Positions 9,215 through 18,580 of a DNA stretch of 64,000 bases are shown here, piece after piece (the first letter of the stretch is position 1; every line of letters begins with the position of its first letter). This DNA comes from Mycobacterium numidiamassiliense. GTDB taxonomy: Bacteria > Actinomycetota > Actinomycetes > Mycobacteriales > Mycobacteriaceae. A model generated the notes under the pieces. The model was not told where the DNA came from. It ran no database searches and saw only the letters and a program-made list of their open reading frames with translations. The stretch spans positions 1,103,066-1,167,065 of the forward strand of contig NZ_FUEZ01000004.1 in assembly GCF_900157365.1 (NCBI RefSeq). The letters run 5' to 3'. Position numbers and translations under genes: made by a program.

Positions 9215-10727
9215 GATGAAACACTAACGCCATTTCGTACGGACGAAAAGACCGCCCCGATTCATGCCCTTAATGCAAGAGGTGTGTGGTGCGTGGGGCG
9301 GTTGAAAAATGGTGGTGGCGTTCGGCGTTGGTGAGCAGCGCCAACTCGGTGGAGCGAGTTATGTTGGTGTGCTCAAGAACTGGGACACAGGGGGCGGCGA
9401 CAAAGGGGGACATGGGATCGCGGCGGTGATGTTGGAGTTGGTGGTAGAGCCCAAGCCCGGCGGCGTCATATGGTTCAGCGATGGTGAACATCAACTCGAA
9501 ACACAAGCGCGCAAGCGTGTTCGCGAGGCGCAAGTGAAAGCCAATGAAGCGCGTCTAAGTGCGAGCGCCGCAACGTCGATGATGCCGTGTCGTTCTGGTC
9601 GAACTAGGACGGTTAGGGGCTGTTGACGAGTGGGAGAAAACCGCGTCCAGGAAGTGCGAGCAGAGGGTGTGCGGCGACGTGATGAGCACCCTCAGGCCAG
9701 TGCTGCAGCGGTGACATGAATTCAGGCGTGCAGTGAATCTGTTGCGACGATTGCTGAATTGGCGGGGGTCAAAGTGGGGGACGTGCGTGCGGTGCTGAAG
9801 GCGGCGAGCGCGCGGTCCGCCGCGCGCTCGGATGCACTAGGTGCGGTGGTGGGTGTCAGACGGTGTATGGGTGGCTGCGGCGAATGGCGGCTGCCACCCC
9901 GGAGCCGTCCGCGGCGGATAGGGTTGCTCCAGGCGCGTCGGGGAGCACTCCCTGGTCTAAAGGTGCTCGAGTCGGGGGCCCTTGGGCCAGCGAATGTCGT
10001 AGACGACAACGGCCATCCAAATCGGTACGTCGAGTTAGGTCCAGCGTCTGGGCATCGCAGTCGGATTTCCCGGTGCGAAATTGTATCCGTCCGGCTCGAA
10101 TGAGCTGCCGCCTTACGGGTATCAGGAGTGGCTACCGGGCTCAGGGATATTCATGCGGCATGGCGATTTAACTCCCAAACCGTACTCCCCGTGGGAATCT
10201 CGGGCCTGCATTGCTGACCTATCCCCAGTAAGCCCATCGCTGCACAGTTGCCAGCTGCTCACTGCTCGTCGTAGATAGCAAGCTGATCGAAAGCGACGAA
10301 GGCGACGCAGTTCGGATTCTGCGGCGGATGAACTCGGACGCTGAGATTGACGCTGGGTTCGTTGTCGATAGCAACGACGTCCGTGATGCCCTTGGGCAGA
10401 TGATCTTGGGGCCACCCGGCATCATTGGTTGGCATGTCAGTCAGCACCCGCAGTCGCTTGCCGTGTAGTCCGGTGGTGTCGTAGCAGAACCGGTGAAATG
10501 TGTGGTCTCGCCGCGATTCTGCGCCACGCCTTGATTGTCGCGCGGCGCTCCGGTAACTAGAAGGGAAATTGCGTGCGAGTTTTTGTTGGACGCAGCCGTA
10601 CCACGGCAATACAAGGGCCGCGCTCTCGATCGGTTGGCGAGCTCTACGCTGCCGATTCCTCAGGGCGTCTTGGAAGTATTGGGCATGTGGTCCGACGATC
10701 TGCTTCTGACGCCACGATTTACCTCAC
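9215..10727. other. Degraded stretch without a confident gene
   Basis: About 1.5 kb before the insertion sequence in which no complete gene can be supported. Fragments look once-coding. On the reverse strand, 9270-9557 reads as a high-GC3 frame containing FTIAEPYDAAGLGLYHQL. On the forward strand near 9735-9800, a helix-turn-helix-like TIAELAGVKVGDVRAVL follows a stop with no start. On the reverse strand, 10261-10500 contains VRVHPPQNPNCVAFVAF. Base composition drops locally, which with the broken frames suggests decaying accessory DNA. Confidence 0.45.
9270..9533 (-). CDS. Possible gene remnant, unknown
   Basis: An 87-codon reverse frame beginning at a TTG; the phase stays open a little further upstream, to a stop near 9559. 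Codon third positions are GC-rich as in real mycobacterial genes. The peptide (FELMFTIAEPYDAAG, later HHRRDPMSPFVAAPC) does not look like a shadow translation. No family is recognised, and no ribosome site or good start is seen, so a truncated remnant is as likely as a gene. Confidence 0.25.
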   Translation of the reverse strand: MRLANTLARLCFELMFTIAEPYDAAGLGLYHQLQHHRRDPMSPFVAAPCVPVLEHTNITRSTELALLTNAERHHHFSTAPRTTHLLH

Positions 10728-10779
10728 TGTCGGCGTCGGGTGAAGACTGACCCCTGATCGTCGGGTGAATTTGGACCCC
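10728..10779. repeat. Left terminal inverted repeat of the IS21-family element
   Basis: It pairs with 12833-12884. Shared blocks are TGTC, CGTCGGGTGAA, ACCCCT, a second CGTCGG-TGAA and TGGACCCC. The two direct submotifs are probably transposase binding sites. Confidence 0.88.
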
Positions 10780-10801
10780 CTCCGTTGATGCTGAGGAAGT
10801 G

Positions 10802-12028
10802 ATGTCAGTGGAGGATTGGGCTGAGATCCGCCGGTTGCACCGGTCGGAGGGGATGCCGATCAAGGCGATTGCCCGGGTGATGGGTGTGGGCCGCAATACG
10901 GTCCGGCGAGCGTTGGCGGCTGAGGGGCCACCGAAGTATGAGCGGTTGCCGCGTGGTTCGAAGGTCGACGCGGTCGAGCCGCAGATCCGTGAGTTGTTGC
11001 GGGCCTATCCGAGGATGCCGGCCACGGTGATCGCTGAGCGGGTCGGCTGGGGGTATGGGATCACGATTTTGAAGGACCGGATCCGTGAGCTGCGGCCGCT
11101 GTATCTGCCGCCAGACCCGTCGGGGCGAACCCAGTATGTGGCCGGTGAGTTGGCGCAGTGCGATCTGTGGTTTCCGCCGGTGGACATCCCGCTGGGGTGT
11201 GGTCAGTTTGGCCGGCCCCCGGTGCTGGTGATGGTCAGTGGATACTCGCGAGTGATCACCGCGAAGATGCTGCCGTCGCGGCAGTCACCGGATCTGTTGT
11301 GCGGGCATTGGGAACTGTTGTGCGGTTGGGGTGTTGTCCCGCGAGCATTGGTGTGGGACAACGAGTCTGCGGTCGGTAAGTGGCGGGGTGGTAAGCCCGA
11401 ACTCACCTCGGCGATGAACGCCTTCCGCGGGGTGCTGGGCATCAAGGTGGTGTTGTGCCGGCCCGCCGACCCGGAGGCCAAGGGTCTGGTGGAGCGGGCC
11501 AACGGCTACTTGGAGACCTCGTTTCTGCCGGGGCGGTCGTTTGACTCTCCGGCGGACTTCAACGACCGACTCACCACGTGGTTAGTCGGTGCCAACTCCC
11601 GTACTCATCGCAGGCTGGGCTGTCGGCCGGCCGATCGCTGGGATGCTGATGCCGCAGCGATGCTGGAGTTGCCGCCCACAGCGCCGGCGGTGGGCTGGGC
11701 CACCACGGTGCGGTTGGGGCGCGATCATTACGTGCGCCTGGGTACCAATGACTACTCGGTGCACCCGTCGGTGATCGGCCGCAAAGTCAGCGTCAGCGCG
11801 GATCTGAATATGGTGTGGGTGCAGTGTGACTCGGTTCTGGTCGCCGTCCATCGGAGGTGTTGGGCGGCGCATCAGACGATCAGCGACCCCGCCCACATCG
11901 AGGCAGCCGCACAGCTGCGGACCCGGCACCGGCTGACGGCGAGCGCGCCTGCTGACGACGCGGTGGCCTACCGGGATCTGTCTGACTACGACCGCATCCT
12001 GGGTCTGGGCGAGGAGGCCGCCTCGTGA
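10802..12028 (+). CDS. istA: IS21-family transposase IstA
   Basis: The DDE transposase of the element, ~408 residues. An N-terminal helix-turn-helix is visible (AIARVMGVGRNTVRRAL, residues ~20-40). The RNase-H-like catalytic core follows, with CDLW (first Asp), ALVWDNESAVG (second Asp) and GLVERANGYLE (Glu). A C-terminal beta-rich part contains YSVHPSVIGRKV. ATG 10802 follows a GAGGAAG ribosome site; GTG 10799 is an alternative. Its end overlaps the istB start by four bases (GTGA), the usual arrangement that links the two proteins. No frameshift is seen. Confidence 0.93.
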   Translation: MSVEDWAEIRRLHRSEGMPIKAIARVMGVGRNTVRRALAAEGPPKYERLPRGSKVDAVEPQIRELLRAYPRMPATVIAERVGWGYGITILKDRIRELRPLYLPPDPSGRTQYVAGELAQCDLWFPPVDIPLGCGQFGRPPVLVMVSGYSRVITAKMLPSRQSPDLLCGHWELLCGWGVVPRALVWDNESAVGKWRGGKPELTSAMNAFRGVLGIKVVLCRPADPEAKGLVERANGYLETSFLPGRSFDSPADFNDRLTTWLVGANSRTHRRLGCRPADRWDADAAAMLELPPTAPAVGWATTVRLGRDHYVRLGTNDYSVHPSVIGRKVSVSADLNMVWVQCDSVLVAVHRRCWAAHQTISDPAHIEAAAQLRTRHRLTASAPADDAVAYRDLSDYDRILGLGEEAAS

Positions 12029-12828
12029 CCACCAAACGCACCTCGACCTCTAGCCGCGACATCACCGCCGAGCTGGCGTTTCTGACCCGCGCCCTCAAGG
12101 CGCCCTCGCTGGGTGATGCGATTGCGCGGTTGGCTGAGCGGGCCCGCGCCGAGAGTTGGACCCATGAGGAGTTCCTGGCGGCGTGTCTGCAACGCGAGGT
12201 CGCCGCCCGCGAGTCCCACGGTGGTGAGGGCAGGATCCGTGCAGCCCGGTTCCCAGCACGAAAGGCATTGGAGGAGTTCGACTTCGACTATCAACGATCC
12301 CTCAAACGCGATCAGATTGCGCACCTGGGCACCCTGGACTTCATCGCCTCCAAACAGAACGTCGTCTTCCTCGGACCGCCCGGGACCGGTAAGACGCACT
12401 TGTCGATCGGAATCGGCATCCGAGCCTGCCAGGCCGGGCACCGCGTCGCGTTCGCCACCGCCGCCCAATGGGTCGACCGTCTCGCCGCGGCCCACCATGG
12501 CGACCGACTCCAAGACGAACTGATCAAACTCGGCCGCGTGCCGCTGTTGATCATCGACGAAGTCGGCTACATCCCGTTCGAACCCGAAGCGGCCAATCTG
12601 TTCTTCCAGTTGATCTCAGCCCGCTACGAACGCGCCAGTCTGATCGTCACGTCGAACAAGCCCTTCGGTCGCTGGGGTGAAGTCTTCGGCGACGACGTCG
12701 TCGCCGCAGCCATGATCGACCGCCTTGTCCACCACGCCGAGGTCCTCTCAATGAAAGGAGACAGCTACCGACTAAAGGACCGAGACCTCGGCCGCGTCCC
12801 CGCGGCCACAACCACCAAAGAAACCTAG
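12025..12828 (+). CDS. istB: IS21-family helper ATPase IstB
   Basis: A 267-residue AAA+ ATPase that assists IstA in target selection and strand transfer. Walker A is GPPGTGKTH (residues ~115-123) and Walker B is LLIIDEVGYIP (~174-184), followed by the family block FFQLISARYERASLIVTSN and the GRWGEVFGDD segment. It starts at GTG 12025 inside the istA stop codon, as expected for translational coupling. The length is normal for the family. Confidence 0.93.
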   Translation: MTTKRTSTSSRDITAELAFLTRALKAPSLGDAIARLAERARAESWTHEEFLAACLQREVAARESHGGEGRIRAARFPARKALEEFDFDYQRSLKRDQIAHLGTLDFIASKQNVVFLGPPGTGKTHLSIGIGIRACQAGHRVAFATAAQWVDRLAAAHHGDRLQDELIKLGRVPLLIIDEVGYIPFEPEAANLFFQLISARYERASLIVTSNKPFGRWGEVFGDDVVAAAMIDRLVHHAEVLSMKGDSYRLKDRDLGRVPAATTTKET

Positions 12829-12832
12829 GAGC

Positions 12833-12884
12833 GGGGTCCACTTTCAACCGACGCAAAGGGGTACAGATTCACCCGACGTTGACA
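12833..12884. repeat. Right terminal inverted repeat of the IS21-family element
   Basis: Reverse complement of the left end with about a dozen mismatches over 52 bases. It ends GACA immediately before the CTCAC target duplicate. Confidence 0.88.
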
Positions 12885-13190
12885 CTCACTCGGTCCAAAG
12901 TCCACAGCGATCCCTCACCAGGTCGACGGCTGCCCTGCTCTGTGTGGCGGTCGAGTGCCCGGCGGCTTGCCGCGGGTGCGCTGTAGAGCCGTACTCGATC
13001 AGCCGAGCTCCCCCAAGACTTCACTCTGACGAGAGACAAAAGTGTCTCCTGTCGAGGGTAGTTACCAGGCTGATCACGTCGATATCGTGCCTGCTATGTC
13101 CTCGGCTGACTGTGTGCTGGACCACACAGCATCGTCATGCCCATGCAAGTGGCGATGTGCCCATTTGCCGACCGCGTTGGGGCGGCACGC
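12885..13190. other. Gap between insertion sequence and mce operon
   Basis: No gene is supported. The first ~145 bases continue the reading frame that ends at the left IS junction (to a TGA at 13027-13029), so they may be the 3' part of a small interrupted gene. The rest should hold the promoter of the mce operon, but no clear -10/-35 pair or operator palindrome stands out. Confidence 0.4.
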
Positions 13191-13961
13191 ATGGTGACGC
13201 TACATCCGGCCACCAAGCCGGTCCGGGCGATGGGCGACTTCTTCGTGATGACAGCGGAGACTTTCGTGACTATGTTCAAGCCACCTTTCGCGTGGCGTGA
13301 ATACCTACTCCAGTGCTGGTTCGTGGCGCGGGTATCGACACTCCCCGGGATATTGATGACGATCCCTTGGGCAGTGATTTCGGGGTTCCTTTTCAATGTC
13401 CTGCTGACCGATATCGGTGCCGCGGATTTTTCCGGCACCGGCTGCGCGATCTTCACCGTGGACCAGAGCGCCCCGATAGTGACGGTCTTGGTGGTCGCGG
13501 GCGCCGGCGCCACCGCCATGTGCGCCGATCTGGGTGCGCGAACTATCCGCGAGGAACTCGACGCGATGCGGGTAATGGGCATTAACCCCATCCAGGCGCT
13601 GGTGGTTCCGCGCGTGTTGGCGGCGACCACCGTCTCGCTGGCGCTGGCCTCGGTGGTGATCACCGCGGGTCTTATCGGTGCGTTCTTTTGCTCCGTATTT
13701 CTTATGCACGTCTCGGCGGGTGCGTGGGTGACGGGTCTCACCACGCTCACCCACATGGCCGACGTCATCATCTCGATGGTCAAGGCGACGCTATTCGGGT
13801 TGGCGGCAGGCCTGATCGCCTGTTACAAGGGCATCTCGGTCGGCGGCGGCCCCGCCGGGGTCGGCAGCGCGGTGAACGAAACGGTGGTGTTTGCCTTCAT
13901 CGTCTTATTCGTGACCAACATCATCGTCACCGCTGTCGGCATGCCGTTCATGGTGAGGTGA
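13191..13961 (+). CDS. yrbEA: YrbE/MlaE-type permease, first of the mce operon
   Basis: An integral membrane subunit of the Mce transporter, related to MlaE and thought to work with an MceG-type ATPase encoded elsewhere to move lipids. About five hydrophobic segments are visible. The family signatures are VVAGAGATAMCADLGARTIREELDAM near residue 110 and GVGSAVNETVVFAF near the C-terminus. ATG 13191 gives 256 residues, like other YrbEA proteins; ATG 13137 would add 18 residues of poor composition. Four bases separate it from yrbEB. Confidence 0.92.
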   Translation: MVTLHPATKPVRAMGDFFVMTAETFVTMFKPPFAWREYLLQCWFVARVSTLPGILMTIPWAVISGFLFNVLLTDIGAADFSGTGCAIFTVDQSAPIVTVLVVAGAGATAMCADLGARTIREELDAMRVMGINPIQALVVPRVLAATTVSLALASVVITAGLIGAFFCSVFLMHVSAGAWVTGLTTLTHMADVIISMVKATLFGLAAGLIACYKGISVGGGPAGVGSAVNETVVFAFIVLFVTNIIVTAVGMPFMVR

Positions 13962-13965
13962 ACCT

Positions 13966-14820
13966 GTGACGCTTAGTGCTCCGAGCAACCTACATCCGCG
14001 CCTACAACGTACGACGAAAACCCTGGTGGCTGAATGGAATCGGATCGGATCGCAGACGCGGTTCTACATCACCACACTGGCCGGGGTTCCCGATGCCATC
14101 ATGCACTACAGGAGCGAGCTGTTCCGGCTGATCGCGCAAATGGGGTTGGGGAGCGGGGCTCTTGCGGTGATCGGCGGAACCGTCGTGATCGTCGGCTTCT
14201 TGACGATGACTACCGGTGCAATTGTGGCAGTGCAGGGCTATAACGAATTCGCTTCCGTCGGCGTGGAGGCCTTGACGGGCTTCGCATCGGCCTTTTTCAA
14301 TCCCCGAGAAATCGTGCCAGGAACTGTCATGGTCGCGCTGGCGGCCACCATCGGTGCCGGTAGCACCGCTCAGCTGGGGGCGATGCGGATCAACGAGGAA
14401 ATCGATGCGCTCGAGGTGATCGGTATCCGCAGCGTCAGCTATCTGGCGAGCACCCGGGTGGTGGCCGGGGTCGTGGTGGCTATCCCACTGTTCTTTGTGG
14501 GGCTCATCACGGCGTTTATGGCCGCTCGCCTCGGCACCACGGTCGTCTATGGTCAGGGGTCTGGCGTCTTCGACCACTACTTCAACACGTTCCTCAGTAC
14601 GAGCGACCTGCTCTGGGCGTTGTTCGAAGTCGCCGCGGTCGCCGTGATGATCATGCTTCTGTGCACCTTCTACGGGTACACGGCGCACGGCGGGCCGGCC
14701 GGGGTCGGCGAGGCCGTTGGCCGCGCCGTTCGTGCCTCCATGGTTGTCGCGTCGATGCTCATCGTCGTCATGACATTCGCCATCTATGGCAAGTCCGGCA
14801 ACTTCCACCTGGCGAGCTAG
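13966..14820 (+). CDS. yrbEB: YrbE/MlaE-type permease, second of the mce operon
   Basis: A 284-residue membrane partner of YrbEA. It starts at GTG 13966, right after the preceding stop. Signatures include VVALAATIGAGSTAQLGAMRINEEIDALEV in mid-protein (the conserved MlaE cytoplasmic loop) and HGGPAGVGEAVGRAV near the end, with at least five hydrophobic segments. The paired YrbEA/YrbEB organisation at the head of six mce genes is the standard mycobacterial arrangement. Which mce locus this is cannot be fixed without comparison. Confidence 0.93.
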   Translation: MTLSAPSNLHPRLQRTTKTLVAEWNRIGSQTRFYITTLAGVPDAIMHYRSELFRLIAQMGLGSGALAVIGGTVVIVGFLTMTTGAIVAVQGYNEFASVGVEALTGFASAFFNPREIVPGTVMVALAATIGAGSTAQLGAMRINEEIDALEVIGIRSVSYLASTRVVAGVVVAIPLFFVGLITAFMAARLGTTVVYGQGSGVFDHYFNTFLSTSDLLWALFEVAAVAVMIMLLCTFYGYTAHGGPAGVGEAVGRAVRASMVVASMLIVVMTFAIYGKSGNFHLAS

Positions 14821-14824
14821 CGGG

Positions 14825-16189
14825 ATGAATCACAGGCAAGGTCTGCACCGTTTGCACGACGCGTGGTGGACGCTGGTCTTGTTCGCGGCGATCGGTGCGG
14901 TTGTTTTCGTGGCGGCGGCGTCCTTTGATGAAACCTTCCGGTCCTATGTGCTGGTGACGTTGACATCGAATCGCTCGGGGCTGGTCATGGACACCGGCGC
15001 CAAGGTCATGATGCGCGGTGTGCAGGTGGGTCGCGTAGCCCAGGTCAACGATGACAACGGCCGGGCCGGCCTCACGCTGGAGATCGACCCGGATCAGCTC
15101 CAATACATCCCGGCCAACGTGGAGGCAAAGATCGAGGTCACCACCGTGTTCGGGGGCAAATTCGTCGACCTGATCTCTCCTGCTGATCCCAGTGCCCGGC
15201 ACTTAGTCGCCGGTGCGGTGCTGCATTCCAGCAATGTCACCACCGAGGTGAACACGGTCTTTGAGAACGTCGTCGATCTGCTCAACATGGTCGATCCGGA
15301 AAAGCTCAACGCCGTGCTGACCGCGGTGGCCGACGCGGTGCGCGGGCGGGGGGAACAGATAGGCCAGGCCACCACCGACCTCAATCAGGTTCTGCTGGCA
15401 CTCAACGCGCGCCGCGACACTATCCGTCAAGACTGGCGTTCATTGAAAAGCTTCAGCGATACCTACGACGCGGCCGCCCGAGACATCGTGGCTATCCTGA
15501 ACGCCGCCAGCACCTCCAGTGTCACCATCGTGAATCACAAGACTGCGCTAGATAGCCTGCTGCTCAACGCCATCGGGTTCACGAGGGCCGGAACCAACCT
15601 GCTCGGCACAAGCAGAGACAGCTTCGTCGCGTCGGTCAACAACCTCGAGCCGACGACAAACCTGTTGTTGAAGTACAACCCCGAGTACACCTGCATGCTG
15701 CAGGGAGCCAAGTGGTTCCTCGACAATGCGCGGCCGGCCTGGGGCGGGGACGGCCGCACGATCTGGCTTGATGTCGGCCTGTTGCTGGGCAACGACCCCT
15801 ATGTGTATCCCGACAACCTGCCCATTGTCGCCGCGAAGGGCGGACCTGGAGGAAAACCGGGTTGCGGGTCGCTGCCGGATCCCACGAAGAACTTCCCGGT
15901 GCGACAGTTGGTTACCAATACCGGTTGGGGAACCGGCCTTGACATGCGGCCCAACCCCGGCATCGGGCATCCCTGCTGGGTTGACTTCTTCCCGGTCACC
16001 CGCGGCCTGCCCCAGCCGCCGAGCATCCGCCAGTGCATCCCCGGCCCTGCGGTCGGACCAGAGCCCTACCCCGGGGCGGCGCCCGTCGGGGCAGCGCTTT
16101 ACGGGCCGGGCGGGGTGCCCCTGTGGCCGGGAGTGCCTCCAGCAAAGCCTAACCCGACGTCGGCGGAACCCGGCCCGCCCTCACCGTGA
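14825..16189 (+). CDS. mceA: Mce family protein MceA
   Basis: A 454-residue Mce protein. One N-terminal membrane anchor (WWTLVLFAAIGAVVFVAAA, residues ~14-32) is followed by an MCE/MlaD beta-barrel domain (residues ~40-125, with AKVMMRGVQVGRV) and a long helical region. The C-terminal half has paired cysteines and a proline-rich tail. Mce proteins are thought to assemble into a periplasmic tube that carries lipids from the outer envelope to the YrbE permeases. ATG 14825 is chosen because it directly follows the yrbEB stop. Confidence 0.93.
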   Translation: MNHRQGLHRLHDAWWTLVLFAAIGAVVFVAAASFDETFRSYVLVTLTSNRSGLVMDTGAKVMMRGVQVGRVAQVNDDNGRAGLTLEIDPDQLQYIPANVEAKIEVTTVFGGKFVDLISPADPSARHLVAGAVLHSSNVTTEVNTVFENVVDLLNMVDPEKLNAVLTAVADAVRGRGEQIGQATTDLNQVLLALNARRDTIRQDWRSLKSFSDTYDAAARDIVAILNAASTSSVTIVNHKTALDSLLLNAIGFTRAGTNLLGTSRDSFVASVNNLEPTTNLLLKYNPEYTCMLQGAKWFLDNARPAWGGDGRTIWLDVGLLLGNDPYVYPDNLPIVAAKGGPGGKPGCGSLPDPTKNFPVRQLVTNTGWGTGLDMRPNPGIGHPCWVDFFPVTRGLPQPPSIRQCIPGPAVGPEPYPGAAPVGAALYGPGGVPLWPGVPPAKPNPTSAEPGPPSP

Positions 16190-16223
16190 CGGCCGCCAAT
16201 CTACTCGAAGGGGGACAGGTGCT

Positions 16224-17252
16224 GTGAAAGAAAACCTGACAGGCGTCATTGTGCGCCTGGCCATCTTCTTTGTGATCTGTGGCTTGGTCACGTTCGTGCT
16301 GCTGACAGTCTTTGCGGAGTTCCGATTCGGCGAGGGCAAGACCTACAACGCCGAGTTCAGCAACGTGTCCGGACTGAAGCAGGGCAACTTGGTCCGGGTC
16401 GCCGGCGTGGAGGTCGGCAAGGTCGAAGACATCTCCATCAATCCCGACGCAACGGTACGGGTCGAATTCAGCGCCAACGCGTCCGCGGTTTTGACCGATG
16501 GCACCCGGGCCGAAATCCGCTACGACGACTTGATCGGCGGCCGCTATCTGTCGCTCGAGGAAGGAGCCGGCAGCCCCAGAATCCTCAATCCCGGTCAGAC
16601 CATTCCGCTGGCGCGCACCAAACCGGCACTGGATCTGGATTCGGTGATGGGCGGCTTCCGGCCGTTGTTTCGGGCGCTCAACCCGGATCAGGTCAACGCC
16701 CTGACAGGCCAGTTGATTGAGGCGCTTCAGGGCCAGGGCGCCACGATCGGGTCCTTCCTGGATCAGGCCGCAGGGTTGACCAACACACTGGCCGACCGCG
16801 ATCTGCTGATCGGGCAGGTAGTCGACAACCTCAACGTGGTGTTGGGATCACTGGGTGGCCAAAGCGACCAGCTTGACAAAGCGGTGGTATCCCTCGCGGA
16901 GCTGGTGCACGGGCTGGCGCAACGCAAAACCGACATCACCAACGCGGTGGCCTACACCAACGTCGCCACCGGCAGCATTGCTGACTTGCTGACACGCGCC
17001 CGGAAGCCCGTTCAGGAGGTGGTTCACGGGACCGACCGTGTCGCGGCGATCGCGGCTGCCGATCACGACTACCTCGACACTCTGCTGAACACGCTGCCCG
17101 ACAAATACCGAGCGCTGAACCGTCAAGCTGTGTACGGGGATTTCTTCAGCTTTTACTTCTGCGATGTCGTGTTGAAGGTGAACGGCAAGGGAGGTCAGCC
17201 GGTGTATGTCAAGGTAGCCGGTCAAAGCACCGGCAGGTGCACACCGAAGTGA
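16224..17252 (+). CDS. mceB: Mce family protein MceB
   Basis: A 342-residue Mce protein starting at GTG 16224 (the VKENLTG start matches MceB proteins) after a GGGGGACAGG-type ribosome site. An N-terminal membrane helix (LAIFFVICGLVTFVLLTVF) precedes the MCE domain with GLKQGNLVRVAGVEVGKV and DLIGGRYLSLE. A helical needle-forming region follows. The C-terminus lacks the proline-rich tail of the other subunits, as usual for MceB. Its stop overlaps the mceC GTG. Confidence 0.93.
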   Translation: MKENLTGVIVRLAIFFVICGLVTFVLLTVFAEFRFGEGKTYNAEFSNVSGLKQGNLVRVAGVEVGKVEDISINPDATVRVEFSANASAVLTDGTRAEIRYDDLIGGRYLSLEEGAGSPRILNPGQTIPLARTKPALDLDSVMGGFRPLFRALNPDQVNALTGQLIEALQGQGATIGSFLDQAAGLTNTLADRDLLIGQVVDNLNVVLGSLGGQSDQLDKAVVSLAELVHGLAQRKTDITNAVAYTNVATGSIADLLTRARKPVQEVVHGTDRVAAIAAADHDYLDTLLNTLPDKYRALNRQAVYGDFFSFYFCDVVLKVNGKGGQPVYVKVAGQSTGRCTPK

Positions 17253-18580
17253 GGAAACCACTCTCCCAACGCAATCCCTTCGTCCTGGGCACTGTCGGCA
17301 TCTTGGTGCTCGCCGGGCTCTTGGTGGCTGCGCTGCAGTGGCAGAAGCTGCCCTTCCTCAAAGAGGGCAAGGAATATCGCGCTTATTTCGCCGATGCTGG
17401 CGGGCTGTCCAGCGGCGCCGCTGTGGAGGTCTCCGGCTATTCCGTGGGAACTGTATCCAGCATTTCACTCGACGCGACTGGCGTTCTGGTGACGTTCAAC
17501 ATCGGCGGCAACGTTCACGTGGGCGACCGGACGGCGGCGGCGATTAAGACCAAGAGCCTGTTGGGCGCCAAGTTTCTCGAGGTCACGCCGCGCGGTGAAG
17601 GGCAGCTAGTCGGCGTAATCCCGCTCGATCGGACGGTGTCGCCCTACCAGCTGCCCGATGCGCTTGGCGATTTGGCAACCACCATCAGCGGGCTGAACAC
17701 CAACCAGCTGTCCGACTCGTTGGCCACCCTGGCGCAAACCTTTTCCAGCACGCCACCAGATCTGAAGAACGCGGTCCACGGGGTGGCGCGGTTTGCGCAA
17801 ACACTCGACAGGCACGACGCCCAACTCCGTCACCTGCTTGACAACGCGGCCAAAGCAACCAAAGTGCTGGCCAAGCGCACCGACCAGGTGGTCAGCCTGG
17901 TCAAGGACACCAATGCCTTGCTGGCGCAACTGCGGACGCAAAGCGGCGCCCTGGATCAGATCGCAACCAACATCTCGGCGGTGTCGCGGCAACTGAAGGG
18001 GTTCATCGCCGAGAACCGACAGCAGCTGCGCCCGGCGCTGGACAAGCTCAATGCGGTGCTCGCGATCGTCGACAACCGCAAGGAACGCATCCAACAAGCG
18101 ATCAAGGGGCTCAACGTCTACGCCATGTCCCTGGGTGAGTCGCTTGCGTCCGGCCCATTCTTCAACGCATACGTGGTCAACCTTCTGCCGGGCCAGTTCC
18201 TGCAGCCGTTCATCAGTGCCGCATTCTCCGACCTGGGACTGGACCCGGCCACCCTGCTGCCGTCGCAGGTGACGGACCCGCAGACCGGCGAGCCGGCGAC
18301 CCCGGCACTGCCGGTGCCCTACCCGCGCACCGGCCAGGGCGGCGAGCCGCGGTTGAATCTGCCCGACGCGATCACCGGCAACCCGGGCGACCATCAGTGC
18401 GGTTTGCCCGGCATGGCGTTGCCCGGCCCTGGCTGCTACCCGTACCGGGAGCCGCCGCCGGCCCCACCACCTGGCGGCCCGCCGCCCGGGCCGCCGGCGG
18501 TCCCCATCCCCGCACCAACGCCCTCGCCGATCAATGTGGAAGTCGGGCCGGGGCCCTCACGGCCGGGAGGCCAACCGTGA
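17249..18580 (+). CDS. mceC: Mce family protein MceC
   Basis: A 443-residue Mce protein. GTG 17249 overlaps the mceB stop (GTGA), so it is preferred to GTG 17237. The order is a membrane anchor (GTVGILVLAGLLVAAL, residues ~14-29), an MCE domain (GLSSGAAVEVSGYSVGTV), a long helical region and a proline-rich tail (PPPAPPPGGPPPG). Its role is a subunit of the lipid-conducting Mce complex. Its end overlaps mceD by one base. Confidence 0.92.
   Translation: MRKPLSQRNPFVLGTVGILVLAGLLVAALQWQKLPFLKEGKEYRAYFADAGGLSSGAAVEVSGYSVGTVSSISLDATGVLVTFNIGGNVHVGDRTAAAIKTKSLLGAKFLEVTPRGEGQLVGVIPLDRTVSPYQLPDALGDLATTISGLNTNQLSDSLATLAQTFSSTPPDLKNAVHGVARFAQTLDRHDAQLRHLLDNAAKATKVLAKRTDQVVSLVKDTNALLAQLRTQSGALDQIATNISAVSRQLKGFIAENRQQLRPALDKLNAVLAIVDNRKERIQQAIKGLNVYAMSLGESLASGPFFNAYVVNLLPGQFLQPFISAAFSDLGLDPATLLPSQVTDPQTGEPATPALPVPYPRTGQGGEPRLNLPDAITGNPGDHQCGLPGMALPGPGCYPYREPPPAPPPGGPPPGPPAVPIPAPTPSPINVEVGPGPSRPGGQP

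Larger units (their letters stand above)
10728..12884 (+). mobile_element. IS21-family insertion sequence, complete
   Basis: A 2157-bp element carrying istA and istB. Its ends are imperfect 52-bp inverted repeats (10728-10779 and 12833-12884) starting TGTC and ending GACA. Each end has two copies of the submotif CGTCGG(G/T)TGAA, the multiple transposase-site layout typical of this family. The element is flanked by the 5-bp direct repeat CTCAC (10723-10727 and 12885-12889), a target-site duplication. Both genes are open, so it may be functional. The flanks rejoin into one open frame, so it may have interrupted a small gene. Confidence 0.93.
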
